A stretch of DNA of 64,000 nucleotides, taken from contig JAGVTU010000026.1 in the NCBI GenBank assembly GCA_019136655.1, forward strand, positions 1 to 64,000, given 5' to 3'. The position numbers and the translations under genes are program-made. Of this stretch, positions 20,265 through 30,700 are shown one piece after another. Position 1 is the stretch's first letter. The number at the start of each line of letters is the position of its first letter. Below the pieces are notes generated by a model that ran no database searches, was not told the origin of the DNA, and saw only the letters and a list, made by a program, of their open reading frames with translations. Source of the stretch: Bacteroidota bacterium. Its GTDB lineage: Bacteria > Bacteroidota > Bacteroidia > AKYH767-A > OLB10.

Positions 20265-20813
20265 TTAACTTTCTATTTGGCGATGTGCTCTTGCACGAAC
20301 ACTGATATCAATTCTTTTTTCAGGTTCTATTCCTTCAACAAGTTTGTCTTTTCCAAAAATAAAATCATCCCGCAGCAAATCTACCGGCACGTTTCTGTCG
20401 GTAAGAAAAATTGCTTCTTTGGGGCAGGCTTCTTCGCACAATCCGCAGAAAATGCAACGCAGCATGTTGATTTCATATACAGCTGCATATTTTTCTTCGC
20501 GATACAGATTTTCTTCTCCGGGTTTTCTCTCAGCTGCAGTCATGGTAATGGCTTCGGCAGGGCAAGCTACCGCACACAACCCGCAGGCCGTGCAGTTTTC
20601 TCTTCCCAACTCGTCACGCTTCAGCACATGCCACCCGCGCCATACCGGTGCTACCGGTCGTTTTTGTTCCGGATATTTAATGGTAACTTTCTTTTTAAAT
20701 AAATGCTTCAGAGTAATCATCATCCCTTTTGCTATTTCAGGGAGATAGAGTTTTTCCATAAAACTCATTTTTTTGTTGACGACTACTTTGCTTCTGTTTG
20801 TTAAACTTTGCAT
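20265..20813 (-). CDS. nuoI: NADH-quinone oxidoreductase subunit I
   Basis: The 8Fe ferredoxin-like subunit that carries electrons to the final cluster N2. Two 4Fe-4S motifs are present: CTACGLCAVACP and CIFCGLCEEACP. The 182-residue frame may start later, at MSFMEKLYLPEIAKG or MEKLYLPEIAKG, which look like a more usual N-terminus. The first 15 or so residues are Lys/Asn-rich and unconserved in appearance. The gene follows nuoH by 42 bases and abuts the lipoprotein gene downstream. Confidence 0.96.
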   Translation of the reverse strand: MQSLTNRSKVVVNKKMSFMEKLYLPEIAKGMMITLKHLFKKKVTIKYPEQKRPVAPVWRGWHVLKRDELGRENCTACGLCAVACPAEAITMTAAERKPGEENLYREEKYAAVYEINMLRCIFCGLCEEACPKEAIFLTDRNVPVDLLRDDFIFGKDKLVEGIEPEKRIDISVRARAHRQIES

Positions 20814-20855
20814 TGCTCTATTTTTTTTCTATCCGAATTTATTTTTTCTTTTCAC

Positions 20856-21896
20856 TTAAAAATGAAACAGTCCGTTTCTCCACAATAAAAATAATCCTGT
20901 AAGCAGCATATTTACTATAGATAAAGGAATCATCACTTTCCAACCGAGATTCATCAACTGGTCGTATCTGAAACGGGGGATAGTCCATCTTACCCACATA
21001 AAGAAAAATATAAAGAAGAATATTTTAGCGAAAAAGAAAACTACACCGAGAATAGCCAGCATATTGTGCGATAATCCTAATCCTCCAATAAAAGGCATAT
21101 TAAATCCTCCGAAGTAAAGTGCTGAGATAACTGCAGATGAAATAAACATATTGATATACTCAGCAAAGAGATAGAAGCCAAGTTTCATGGATGAATATTC
21201 AGTATGATACCCTCCTACCAGTTCAGTCTCACATTCAGGAAGGTCGAAAGGTGTTCGGTTAGTTTCGGCAAATGCACACACAAGAAAAATTAAAAATCCC
21301 AATGGTTGATAAAACACATTCCAGTGTGCTCCCGGTTGCTGCAAAACAATTTCGCGCAAACTCAGTGTACCGGTCATCATCACCAGCGATATGATTGCCA
21401 TTCCCATAGCCAGCTCATAGCTGATCATTTGTGAGGATGCCCGTATGGCACCTAACAAAGAATATTTATTATTTGAAGCCCAGCCTCCAATCATAATACC
21501 ATAAACTCCTATGGAAATCACAGCGAAAATGTAAAGAATACCAATATTGACATCTGTAATCTGAAGGATGTATTCCTGTCCGTTGATGATCAAAGAATTT
21601 CCCCAAGGAATTACCACACCCGTCATGCATGCAGTAAGCATCATGAGTGATGGGCCTAAAATAAATAACGCTTTATCGGCATTAGCAGGAATGATTTCTT
21701 CTTTCATAAACATCTTCACACCGTCAGCCAATGGTTGAAGAATTCCGAATGGTCCTGCACGGTCAGGTCCCACCCTGTCCTGCATGAAAGCTGCAATCTT
21801 TCGCTCAGCATAGGTTGAATACATCGCTATGAGCAATGAAACTGCAAACACTGCAATTACAAAAATGACTTTAAAAATGAGTTCTGAATATTCCAT
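20856..21896 (-). CDS. nuoH: NADH-quinone oxidoreductase subunit H
   Basis: Membrane subunit forming the quinone-binding chamber at the junction with the peripheral arm, 346 residues and about eight or nine helices. Family signatures are ERKIAAFMQDRVGPDRAGP, the following QPLADGVKMFMKE, and the loop ETNRTPFDLPECETELVGGY with its acidic residues. It lies eight bases after the nuoG gene. Confidence 0.97.
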   Translation of the reverse strand: MEYSELIFKVIFVIAVFAVSLLIAMYSTYAERKIAAFMQDRVGPDRAGPFGILQPLADGVKMFMKEEIIPANADKALFILGPSLMMLTACMTGVVIPWGNSLIINGQEYILQITDVNIGILYIFAVISIGVYGIMIGGWASNNKYSLLGAIRASSQMISYELAMGMAIISLVMMTGTLSLREIVLQQPGAHWNVFYQPLGFLIFLVCAFAETNRTPFDLPECETELVGGYHTEYSSMKLGFYLFAEYINMFISSAVISALYFGGFNMPFIGGLGLSHNMLAILGVVFFFAKIFFFIFFFMWVRWTIPRFRYDQLMNLGWKVMIPLSIVNMLLTGLFLLWRNGLFHF

Positions 21897-21904
21897 TGCT
21901 GAAT

Positions 21905-22903
21905 TTAGTTGTTATGTGCTTTTTCACCAATCAGTTTCTGCCTTGACAAATCCTGTTTCAACTGCTTCAACTGTTCGTAATGATTTTGTGATATTACCGA
22001 ATGTCTGTCAATATGTCGTGGGCCTTCGATTACCCAGTCTGACAGATTTTTTTTCTCGAAACGACATGTGTTGCATATCCATCCGGGTTTACCGTCTTCG
22101 GTATTTTCTATTTCATGATAAACACCTTTTCTGCCGGTTACACGAAGTACTGCATCACCTGAAACCCACAGTGCAACTCTTCCGCAACAAACATCACAGT
22201 CGCGATGTGCATCGAGAGGTTTGGTAAACCATACACGTGATTTAAAGCGGAATGTTTTATCTGTTAATGCTCCTACGGGACAAACATCAATCATGTTGCC
22301 ACTCCATTCATTATCTATTGCTTTTTCTATATAGGTTGAAATTTCGGCATCCCACCCTCTGTTGAGAACACCGTGTACACGCTCGGGACACAACTGCTCA
22401 GCAACTTTCACGCAACGATAACACATGATACATCTGTTCATGTGCAGTTTTATCTTATCACCGATATTGCGCATCGGGAATGTCCTTCGTCTGAACTCAG
22501 TGCGTGTGCCTTCATCACCATGACCATAACTTAAATCCTGCAGGTCGCACTCACCTGCCTGATCACAAACAGGGCAATCCAATGGATGATTGAGTAACAA
22601 AAATTCAACAACACCTTCTCTGGCTTCAAGAACTTCGGGTGAAGTGATATTCTGGACTTCCATACCATCCATCACTGTTTGACGGCAACCTACTACCAAC
22701 TTAGGCATAGGGCGTGGGTCTTTGTCAGAGCCTTTGGTAACTTTCACCAAGCATGTACGACAATAACCTCCTGATGTTTTTAATGTAGAGTAATAGCACA
22801 TAGTTGGCGGGACAATATCGCCTCCTATTTTGCGTGCTGCTTCTACAATGGTTGTTCCGTCCGGAACTTCTATGGTATGTCCGTCAATGGTAACCCGAGC
22901 CAT
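21905..22903 (-). CDS. nuoG: NADH-quinone oxidoreductase subunit G, short form
   Basis: Iron-sulfur subunit passing electrons from NuoF/NuoE towards NuoI. It contains an N-terminal 2Fe-2S ferredoxin domain (MCYYSTLKTSGGYCRTC, CRQTV), the His-Cys cluster motif HPLDCPVCDQAGECDLQD and a 4Fe-4S motif (CIMCYRCVKVAEQLC ... CPVGALTD). There is then a last Cys-containing block (DCDVCCGRV ... WICNTCRF). At 332 residues it lacks the long molybdopterin-oxidoreductase-like C-terminal domain of E. coli NuoG (about 900 residues). The downstream frame is closed by nuoH, so the domain is absent rather than split off. As far as I know, short NuoG forms occur in other Bacteroidota. Confidence 0.94.
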   Translation of the reverse strand: MARVTIDGHTIEVPDGTTIVEAARKIGGDIVPPTMCYYSTLKTSGGYCRTCLVKVTKGSDKDPRPMPKLVVGCRQTVMDGMEVQNITSPEVLEAREGVVEFLLLNHPLDCPVCDQAGECDLQDLSYGHGDEGTRTEFRRRTFPMRNIGDKIKLHMNRCIMCYRCVKVAEQLCPERVHGVLNRGWDAEISTYIEKAIDNEWSGNMIDVCPVGALTDKTFRFKSRVWFTKPLDAHRDCDVCCGRVALWVSGDAVLRVTGRKGVYHEIENTEDGKPGWICNTCRFEKKNLSDWVIEGPRHIDRHSVISQNHYEQLKQLKQDLSRQKLIGEKAHNN

Positions 22904-22904
22904 A

Positions 22905-24245
22905 TTATATTTCTTGTAAGTTATTAATGCGGTAATAATGTTTCACATCACTCTTACCGTTTTTTATGTATTGTTCAAATTCGCTGCGGAAATGTCTGAT
23001 GGCTGCAGCTACAGGCCATGCAGCAGCATCACCAAAAGGACATATTGTTTTACCTTCTATTTTTCTCTGAATGTCCCACAACAGGTCAATGTCTTTTGTT
23101 TCACCTTTGCCATCGAGCAGGCGACTGAGAATTTTATACATCCATCCCGTTCCTTCTCTGCATGGCGAACATTGTCCACAACTTTCGTGGTGATAGAACC
23201 GTGAGAAGTTCCACACATTTTTCACTACGCTGGTATCTTCATCCATCACAATAAATCCTCCTGAACCAAGCATCGTTCCTGTGGCAAAACCACCTTCTGC
23301 AAGACTTTCATACGTCATCAGTCGTGGTTCACCGTTGGCAGTTTTCAAAATTAATTCGGCTGGCAACACCGGTACTGAAGAACCTCCTGCTACAACAGCT
23401 TTCAGTTTTTTTCCGTTGCGAATTCCTCCGCAATACTGTTCGCTGTAAATAAATTCTTCTACAGGCACACCCAGTTCAATTTCATAAACTCCGGGTTTAT
23501 TTATATGTCCTGATGCTGAAATAAGTTTGGTACCTGTGCTTTTTCCTATTCCAATTTTAGCATACTCTTCGCCTGTTATTCTGATGATAGGTACTACTGC
23601 GGCAATGGTCTCTACGTTGTTTACTACAGTAGGACATCCCCACAAACCTTTTACAGCAGGAAACGGTGGTTTGATACGTGGGTTTCCGCGTTTGCCTTCA
23701 AGCGATTCGAGCAATGCAGTTTCTTCTCCGCATATGTATGCACCGGCACCGCAATGCACATGCAGGTCGAGGTCGAAGCCGCTGCCTAAAATATTTTTTC
23801 CCAAATAACCTGCAGCATAAGCTTCGTCAATTGCTTTTTGCAGAATATGATAAACATACATCATCTCACCGCGGATGTAGATGAATGATGTGTTGGCTCC
23901 CAATGCAAAACTTGAAATAATCATACCTTCAATGAGGATATGCGGCTTGCGTTGCATGAGGTAACGGTCTTTGAATGTACCGGGTTCACTCTCGTCAGCG
24001 TTGCAAATGAGATAGCGTGGTTCTCCGGGAGGTTTGGCCAAAAAACTCCATTTCATTCCTGTGGGGAAACCTGCACCACCGCGTCCGCGAAGCCCTGACT
24101 TTTGCACTTCGGCAACAATATCTTCGGGTTTCATCTGAAGTGCTTTTCTGAGCGATTCATAACCGCCAGTTTCCTGATAGCCGTTAAGTGTATTGATACC
24201 CGGCTTATCTAAATTATCTAAAAGCAGTTGTCGTCCCATTGTCAA
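22905..24245 (-). CDS. nuoF: NADH-quinone oxidoreductase subunit F
   Basis: The NADH-oxidising subunit carrying FMN and a 4Fe-4S cluster, 446 residues. The nucleotide-binding region is [17 protein letters not shown] (about residues 52-68), the FMN region is [20 protein letters not shown], and the cluster ligands are in [11 protein letters not shown] and ICPFGD. Its ATG overlaps the nuoE stop by four bases (ATGA type). Confidence 0.97.
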   Translation of the reverse strand: MTMGRQLLLDNLDKPGINTLNGYQETGGYESLRKALQMKPEDIVAEVQKSGLRGRGGAGFPTGMKWSFLAKPPGEPRYLICNADESEPGTFKDRYLMQRKPHILIEGMIISSFALGANTSFIYIRGEMMYVYHILQKAIDEAYAAGYLGKNILGSGFDLDLHVHCGAGAYICGEETALLESLEGKRGNPRIKPPFPAVKGLWGCPTVVNNVETIAAVVPIIRITGEEYAKIGIGKSTGTKLISASGHINKPGVYEIELGVPVEEFIYSEQYCGGIRNGKKLKAVVAGGSSVPVLPAELILKTANGEPRLMTYESLAEGGFATGTMLGSGGFIVMDEDTSVVKNVWNFSRFYHHESCGQCSPCREGTGWMYKILSRLLDGKGETKDIDLLWDIQRKIEGKTICPFGDAAAWPVAAAIRHFRSEFEQYIKNGKSDVKHYYRINNLQEI

Positions 24246-24784
24246 GATTTAATTTTTTCTTTTTCCCAATGTGTTCTGCGCACACCGGCATTTCTGTGTT
24301 CTTCAAGAATGGTATCTACTTTTTCAAGCGTCAGGTTTTCGTGATAGGTTTCGCCAATCTGCATCATTGGTGCTGTTCCGCAACTTGCCAGACATTCTAC
24401 TGTTTTCAGAGTAAACATTCCGTCAGCTGTGGTTTCACCGTTTTTAATTCCTAATTTTTTTTCAATATATCTCACTACATCTTCTGCACCCATGAGCCAG
24501 CATGGACCGGTGTGGCAAACTTCAATCAGACACTTACCAACCGGTTTCAGATTAAACATGGTATAAAACGTAGCCACTTCATAAACTTCTATCGGCTGTA
24601 TTTTAAGAACAGATGCTACATAGTCCATAACTTCAGGACTTAGCCATCCGTCAAACTCTGCCTGCGCAATATGCAATATGGGCAATATTGCCGACTTATG
24701 TTTCCCTTCGGGATATCGCTTGATTATCTTTTCGATGAGTGCAAGTGCATCATCCGAAAATTTTATTTCTTTATTAGTTGCCAC
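24242..24784 (-). CDS. nuoE: NADH-quinone oxidoreductase subunit E
   Basis: Thioredoxin-fold 2Fe-2S subunit that pairs with NuoF, 180 residues. Its four cluster ligands are visible as CHTGPC (C-x4-C) and CLASC (C-x3-C), with EVATFYTMF just upstream. It overlaps nuoF by four bases and follows nuoD by 39 bases. Confidence 0.97.
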   Translation of the reverse strand: MATNKEIKFSDDALALIEKIIKRYPEGKHKSAILPILHIAQAEFDGWLSPEVMDYVASVLKIQPIEVYEVATFYTMFNLKPVGKCLIEVCHTGPCWLMGAEDVVRYIEKKLGIKNGETTADGMFTLKTVECLASCGTAPMMQIGETYHENLTLEKVDTILEEHRNAGVRRTHWEKEKIKS

Positions 24785-24823
24785 GATATATATTTTACTT
24801 ACTTCAATACAGTTTAAATATTC

Positions 24824-26047
24824 TTATGCATCCAACTCTCCTGCGATTACATTCATCGAACTCATTGTAAGAATGGCATCGCTCAGGTAACCTCCCTTTA
24901 TCATTTCAGGATAACCCTGATAATAAATAAAACAAGGTCTGCGCATGTGTAAACGATAAGGCGTTCTTCCGCCATCACTCACCAGATAGTAACCCAACTC
25001 ACCGTTGCCACCTTCCACACAATGATATACTTCGCCTTTAGGCACTGATGTTTCTCCCATAATAATTTTAAAGTGATAAATGAGTGCCTCCATCTTGGTA
25101 TATACATCCAGTTTCTGAGGAAGATAGTAATCCGGAACATCAGGAGCAAAGTAAGATGTTTTGTCTTCGAGTTTATCCAACTTCTCCATTGCCTGCTTAA
25201 TAATTTTTATGCTCTCCCACATTTCCTGTTCGCGCACCATAAAACGATCATATGTATCACCATTGGTACCAACAGGAATGATGAAGTCAAACTCTTCGTA
25301 AGACGAATAAGGATTCATCACACGCACATCGTAATCCACTCCGGCAGCACGCAAATTAGGACCGGAGAAAGAATAAGCCAATGCCAACTCCGCTGAAATC
25401 GGACCGCAGTTAATAGTACGATCCATAAATATACGGTTGCGCACCAACAATGCTTCAAACTCTTTCAGACCACGAGGTAAATCTTCAAGCAGTTTTTCAA
25501 TCTTAAGCCATGAAGCCTGATTAAAATCTCTTTCAAGTCCACCTATGCGTCCGATGTTGGTATTCATTCGTGCGCCACAAATCTCTTCGTAAATATCATA
25601 AATGCGTTCTCGGAACTGGAAGATATACAGAAATCCTGTCATGGCACCGCTGTCAACACCAATCACCGAATTGCAAATAATGTGATCGGATATACGCGCA
25701 AGTTCCATGATGATGATCCTTAAATACTCCACACGCTTTGGAAGTTTTATTCCTGCAAGCTTTTCTACTGTCATGTGCCATCCCATATTATTGAGAGGTG
25801 AAGAGCAATAGTTAAGCCTGTCAGTGATGGGAGTTATTTGTCCGTAGGGTCTGCGTTCTGAAAGTTTTTCGAATGCACGGTGAATGTATCCGATGGTTTG
25901 TTCTGTATCTACTACAATTTCACCATCCATTTTAAGCACATTCTGAAAAATACCATGTGTGGCAGGGTGTGTAGGTCCCAGATTAAGGGTTGTATATTCC
26001 TTACTGATGACTTCCTGTTTTGTATCCTGATTAACCTCTTCTTTCAT
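24824..26047 (-). CDS. nuoD: NADH-quinone oxidoreductase subunit D
   Basis: The 49-kDa-type subunit that forms the quinone headgroup site together with NuoB, 407 residues. It begins with the signature LNLGPTHPATHGIF (residues about 20-33), in which the His is part of the quinone pocket. It then shows IGYIHRAFEKLSE, GVDSGAMTGFLY and GGNGELGYYLVSDG. The very C-terminus reads NVIAGELDA, whereas many homologues end in an FGEVDR-type sequence; this is a mild variation. It is a separate gene from nuoC, not the fused NuoCD form. Confidence 0.97.
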   Translation of the reverse strand: MKEEVNQDTKQEVISKEYTTLNLGPTHPATHGIFQNVLKMDGEIVVDTEQTIGYIHRAFEKLSERRPYGQITPITDRLNYCSSPLNNMGWHMTVEKLAGIKLPKRVEYLRIIIMELARISDHIICNSVIGVDSGAMTGFLYIFQFRERIYDIYEEICGARMNTNIGRIGGLERDFNQASWLKIEKLLEDLPRGLKEFEALLVRNRIFMDRTINCGPISAELALAYSFSGPNLRAAGVDYDVRVMNPYSSYEEFDFIIPVGTNGDTYDRFMVREQEMWESIKIIKQAMEKLDKLEDKTSYFAPDVPDYYLPQKLDVYTKMEALIYHFKIIMGETSVPKGEVYHCVEGGNGELGYYLVSDGGRTPYRLHMRRPCFIYYQGYPEMIKGGYLSDAILTMSSMNVIAGELDA

Positions 26048-26058
26048 TCCATTAATTT

Positions 26059-26556
26059 TTATCTGCCAAACATTTTATCATCTTTATCAAATCTTGCCTG
26101 GTCTTCGAGCGGATATTCTTTTCTCAGCGGCCAGCCTACCATGCTATCCTCATTGAGTATTCTTTTCAGTTTAGGGTGGCCATCAAAATGAAAACCAAAA
26201 AAATCATACGCTTCGCGTTCCATCCAGTTGGCAGCAGGCCAAACATCAGTAATGGTAGGAAAGTGTGGCGGGTCGTGCTGTACAAATGTCTTCAGTCGTA
26301 TGCGCAGGTTGCGTTTCCAGTCATGCAGGTGATATACCATTCCGAATTTCTTTGGACTGTCGGGGTAATGAATGCCATTGCATGTTGTGAGATAAGCAAA
26401 ACCGTTTTCTTTAAGCCAGATGATTACATTCTTAATTACATCAACAGATACTTCTGCAACAGAAACATCGTATAACTTTTCGACACTGATAATTTTTTCT
26501 CCAAAATGCTCTTTTAGCATCTTTTCAAATTCATCAGCCTCTATTGTTTGAAACAT
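26059..26556 (-). CDS. nuoC: NADH-quinone oxidoreductase subunit C
   Basis: The 30-kDa-type structural subunit of the peripheral arm, 165 residues. The family signature is clear in ANWMEREAYDFFGFHFDGHP and in the end block WPLRKEYPLEDQARF. It sits between nuoB (27 bases) and nuoD (11 bases). Confidence 0.96.
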   Translation of the reverse strand: MFQTIEADEFEKMLKEHFGEKIISVEKLYDVSVAEVSVDVIKNVIIWLKENGFAYLTTCNGIHYPDSPKKFGMVYHLHDWKRNLRIRLKTFVQHDPPHFPTITDVWPAANWMEREAYDFFGFHFDGHPKLKRILNEDSMVGWPLRKEYPLEDQARFDKDDKMFGR

Positions 26557-26583
26557 ATTCGTCCGTATTGATAAGAAAGTTTT

Positions 26584-27144
26584 TTATTTAATTCCGTAAC
26601 TGGCTAACAGCTCTGCATACTCGGCAGAATTTCGTCTGCGCAATGACTCATTTTGTGCAAGCTCCTGAATTTTCATCACGCCATCAAGTATCATCTCCGG
26701 TCGTGGAGGACAACCCGGTACATACACATCCACAGGAATAATTCTGTCAATTCCCTGCAGCACGCTGTAAGTATCAAATATTCCTCCCGAACTTGCGCAT
26801 GCCCCTACAGACAATACCCATCTGGGTTCTGCCATTTGTTCATACACCTGCCGTAATACAGGTCCCATTTTTTTTGCAATGGTACCCATCACCATCAGCA
26901 TATCTGCCTGACGGGGAGAGAAACTCAGTCGCTCGGCACCAAAACGCCCGAAGTCGTAATGCGAAGCCATGGTAGCCATAAACTCAATACCACAACAAGA
27001 AGTGGCAAAAGGCAAAGGCCATAGAGAATTTTTGCGCGCCATTCCAACTGCTCTGTCTAAAGTAGTGGCCAGAAAACCATGTCCTTCATACCCTTCAAGA
27101 CGTTCGTTTGAGAGGTGAACTTTCCGTACGTTTATATCTGACAT
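26584..27144 (-). CDS. nuoB: NADH-quinone oxidoreductase subunit B
   Basis: Carries the terminal 4Fe-4S cluster N2 that reduces quinone, 186 residues. The tandem-Cys ligand motif is in [12 protein letters not shown]. The other two ligands lie in [10 protein letters not shown] and VPGCPPRPE. All expected residues are intact. Confidence 0.97.
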   Translation of the reverse strand: MSDINVRKVHLSNERLEGYEGHGFLATTLDRAVGMARKNSLWPLPFATSCCGIEFMATMASHYDFGRFGAERLSFSPRQADMLMVMGTIAKKMGPVLRQVYEQMAEPRWVLSVGACASSGGIFDTYSVLQGIDRIIPVDVYVPGCPPRPEMILDGVMKIQELAQNESLRRRNSAEYAELLASYGIK

Positions 27145-27182
27145 TTTATTGATTCTAATGTTTAATAAATTTTCTTTCTAAA

Positions 27183-27554
27183 TCATTCCCACTTAAGTGC
27201 ACCTTTGCGAATGATATAAATAAATCCTACCATCAACAAACTTACAAACAGAAGCATTTCTATAAATCCTGTAAGGCCTAGTTTCAGAAAATTAACCGCC
27301 CACGGATACATAAATATCACCTCCACATCAAAAAGTACAAATAATATGGCAATAAGAAAATATTTAATCGAAAATGGTAATCGTGCATTTGATTGTGATT
27401 CGATACCACATTCAAAAGTATCAAGTTTAATTTCTGATTTACGCTTTGGTCCCAGTAAATGTGTAACAAAAATTGTTGTAACAACAAATCCAATAGCAAC
27501 AACAAACATGATGGCTATTGGAATATAATCAGCAGGAATGCTTAAAAAAACCAT
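27183..27554 (-). CDS. nuoA: NADH-quinone oxidoreductase subunit A
   Basis: Three-helix membrane subunit (123 residues) that contacts the quinone chamber. The conserved loop KRKSEIKLDTFECGIES contains the family Cys, and the Asp/Glu in LFDVEVIFMYPWA are present. It is the first gene of the 13.2-kb operon, with a promoter box 20 bases upstream. Confidence 0.96.
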   Translation of the reverse strand: MVFLSIPADYIPIAIMFVVAIGFVVTTIFVTHLLGPKRKSEIKLDTFECGIESQSNARLPFSIKYFLIAILFVLFDVEVIFMYPWAVNFLKLGLTGFIEMLLFVSLLMVGFIYIIRKGALKWE

Positions 27555-27573
27555 AATAAAGACTTTTACTGCA

Positions 27574-27602
27574 CAAAGTTAGCCTTTTTCTATAATGCCA
27601 AA
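27574..27602 (-). promoter_or_regulatory. Promoter for the nuo operon
   Basis: On the minus strand TAACTTTG (27581-27574) matches TAnnTTTG exactly. TTTG (27602-27599) lies upstream at a 17-base spacing, slightly shorter than the usual 19-21. It predicts a leader of about 14 bases before nuoA. Confidence 0.5.
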
Positions 27603-27640
27603 GAGAAAATGGCCTATTGTTTTTAATGCTATGATAGTCA

Positions 27641-27672
27641 AAACAAAAAAAGAGGAGGCAATGCCTCCTCTT
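27641..27672 (-). terminator. Terminator after the 27754 T9SS gene
   Basis: A perfect ten-base stem (AAGAGGAGGC / GCCTCCTCTT) with a three-base loop is followed on the minus strand by a T-run (TTTTTTTGTTTTG). It insulates the nuo operon from the upstream gene. Confidence 0.88.
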
Positions 27673-27753
27673 ATATTTTGTTTAATCGTATCGTATAAAA
27701 CTCCTCCCTAAACCGCACAAAATCTGTATTGTGCTTTTTACAGAAAGTTTTTA

Positions 27754-30700
27754 TCAGTCATTCTGAAATAATCTGCGTGTATAAACTTCACTGTTGATGA
27801 TAATCTTAACAGTATATATTCCTGAAGAATAACCATAATTTTTAGCAATGAATGGATAGGTATATGTTCCCGGTTCCTGTTTGCCTTTGAACAGTGTAGT
27901 TACCGTTTGGCCAAGCTTATTAATTACCACCAACGAAACATCTGAAGTTTGATCAAGATAGTACGTAACATTGGTTTGTCCGCTGAAAGGATTTGGGCTA
28001 ACAGTAAAATTAAACTTATCATCGCTTATAGAAGCTGCAACTGTTTTGCTGATTTCATTTTTACCATCAAAATCAATCTGATTCAGACGATAATAATATA
28101 CTACACCCGGAAGCACATTGGCATCCCTGAAGGAATAAGACTTCATAACATTGGTTGTACCATGACCATCAACCCAACCTATTTTTTCAAATTCCTTTCC
28201 ATCAGTGCTGCGCTGCACATCAAAACCTTTATTATTCTTCTCACTTGCTGTTGACCAGTTAAGAATAATTTGCCTGTCTTTACCTTTTGCAGTGAAATAA
28301 AGCAACTCTACAGGTAGTGGTGTTGGCGATTGTGCTGTACCAAACATCAACGGTATTGTAAGGCTACCAGGATTGATAGCAGTCCATATTAAGTTGGTAC
28401 GAGTTACTGGACCGGGTAATGACGTTCCACTAATACAAACATTGGCGGGCAAAGGATTCAAAAGCCAATTCGCGGCAGTAGCAGGGTTGCCACTTTTGTT
28501 AAACATTACCGTTTGACCCTGGTTGCCATTGCTATAACCATTTTCTGTAAGTGTAACGTCAAGAACACCTCCTGTCAAGCCCGTATTACCCAACAACATT
28601 CTCCACAAACCATTATTCAATGCTGTTGCACCTAATGAATGATATTTTACACTACACTCATCTGTTGCTCCTCCTGTAAATGCAGTATTTGATGCAGGAA
28701 CGGTGTTATCAAATCCAACAAGGAAATAAGAAGGATTTGGTGCTAATGCAGTAGTTACATTTAATTGCATGTTGGAATACTTGGTACTGGTTCCCACAGG
28801 AAAATCATAAGTACCTATTGCACCTGTTATTGCTTTTTTCAAAACATAATACCCTGGAGCAGTTCCCGGGCCTACAATATAACTATTAGGATTCATACCG
28901 GTAATTACTCCTGTAGAATTGGGGTTAGTAACATCTACATATCCTCTATAATTAGGTGCAATTCCATTATTGTTTGGTGAACCCAACAACACTAGTTTCC
29001 CGGAATTAAACGACAAACTACTTGATAAACCGAGTCTCATGTGTGCAACTGTATTACTTCCATGATACAGAACTGAAACAGTAGAAGGTGAAGACTGATT
29101 CAGATAAACATCTCCCAAAATACCTCTGTTCATATAATCCTGATTAGCTGCACCATTAAATTCAAGAACAGATCCACCACCAGTAAGAAATACACTTGTA
29201 CCATAAACCAAAAAATTACCTCCAACTTTTACATACTTGCCATTTCCACCTGGTGCAGCATTTAAATACGATGTATTATTAGTACCGGATGTACCTGAGT
29301 TATATCCAACTTTCAAATTACCTTTAACATCAAAATCCTGATTGGCGTAAATCTGATGAGACAAACTCGTTTTATAAACATCTAAGTGATTAAATGCATT
29401 GGCACCGGTAAGATTGCCATCTAAGTTTTGTATTCCGGTATAAGTACCTGTAGCAGGACCATCTAATATAACACGAGATCCAGCTTGGGCATTAAATGAT
29501 CCATTATTTTTAAAATCTTTACAAATTTCGAGTACACCGGTACCTGTAACTGTTAATGTTGCACCCGGGTTAATAGTCAAATTCCGACAACTAACACTGC
29601 CTGTAATAATCGGTGGATTCACATATACAGAAGTAATCAGCGCATCTGTTTCGCCATTTACTCCCGAACAATTGGGAACATTACAACCACCCCAATTAAC
29701 AGGATCGTTCCAGTTGGAACTTACAGTACCCGTCCATGTAATTGGAGAGCCATTAGGAACACTGCCGCTTATTACTGCTGCAGGACTAGGGGTTGTATTG
29801 GCAAAACTTAAAGTAAAGCCTGATGTACTATTTGCCCAGTTGTTTACATATACATAATAAACATCACCTGCTACAACCGGAATAGAAGCTTCGTAAGCGC
29901 CATTAAAGCCGGGATAAGCTGGTGGTGAATTGCCACCTGTATAACATCCGGTTACACCAAGTGCACTGTAATTACACCTGATCTCACCCTGCGATTGTGT
30001 TGCAGGATTTGCTATAGATGCACATGTCGCCAGAGTGCCGCTTCCGGCTATTTTCCATACAGCAAAGTCGTAATCTGTAGCAGAAAATCCATTGAAGTCA
30101 TTAGGTACAATATCAAACATCAAATTTCCTGCACCAATAATATTCACCTGATACCAGGCTCCTGCTCTGTCACCTGCCAACAAACAGTTACCACTTCCTC
30201 CTGTAAAATCACAGACAGATGCATATCCCTGATAGCCCGGGTTAGGTACAAATGTAGAATTTGAACATACAATATTTGGTGATGCACAATCTGCGCCCGG
30301 TGTAGGAGGATATGGATTGGCACAACCTGTACCACCATCCATTATAAAAAGTGTAAATGTTCCTACGTCTCCATTCTTGCCATCCACAGCAATGTAATAA
30401 TCGTAACCGGCAGCAAGACCAGACTGAGTTAATTCAGAGTTAAGATAGCTTGAAGATCCGCAACTTCCTCTGTCTTGATTACAGTTTACATAAGTAAGCG
30501 TATTTCCTGAACCACACGGTACCACTCCTGTTAGAGGAGAACGAGTGTAGAGTGCAATTTGTGTATCATAAAGTGAGCCGCGCTCTGTACGTATTTTTAC
30601 ACATCCGCTTGATGGTGCACGAAAACGATACCAAACCGTATTAACCTGTGTGGCACCTCCTGTATTTGTCCAGCATCCCGGAGGAGCAGGTTCATCGGCA

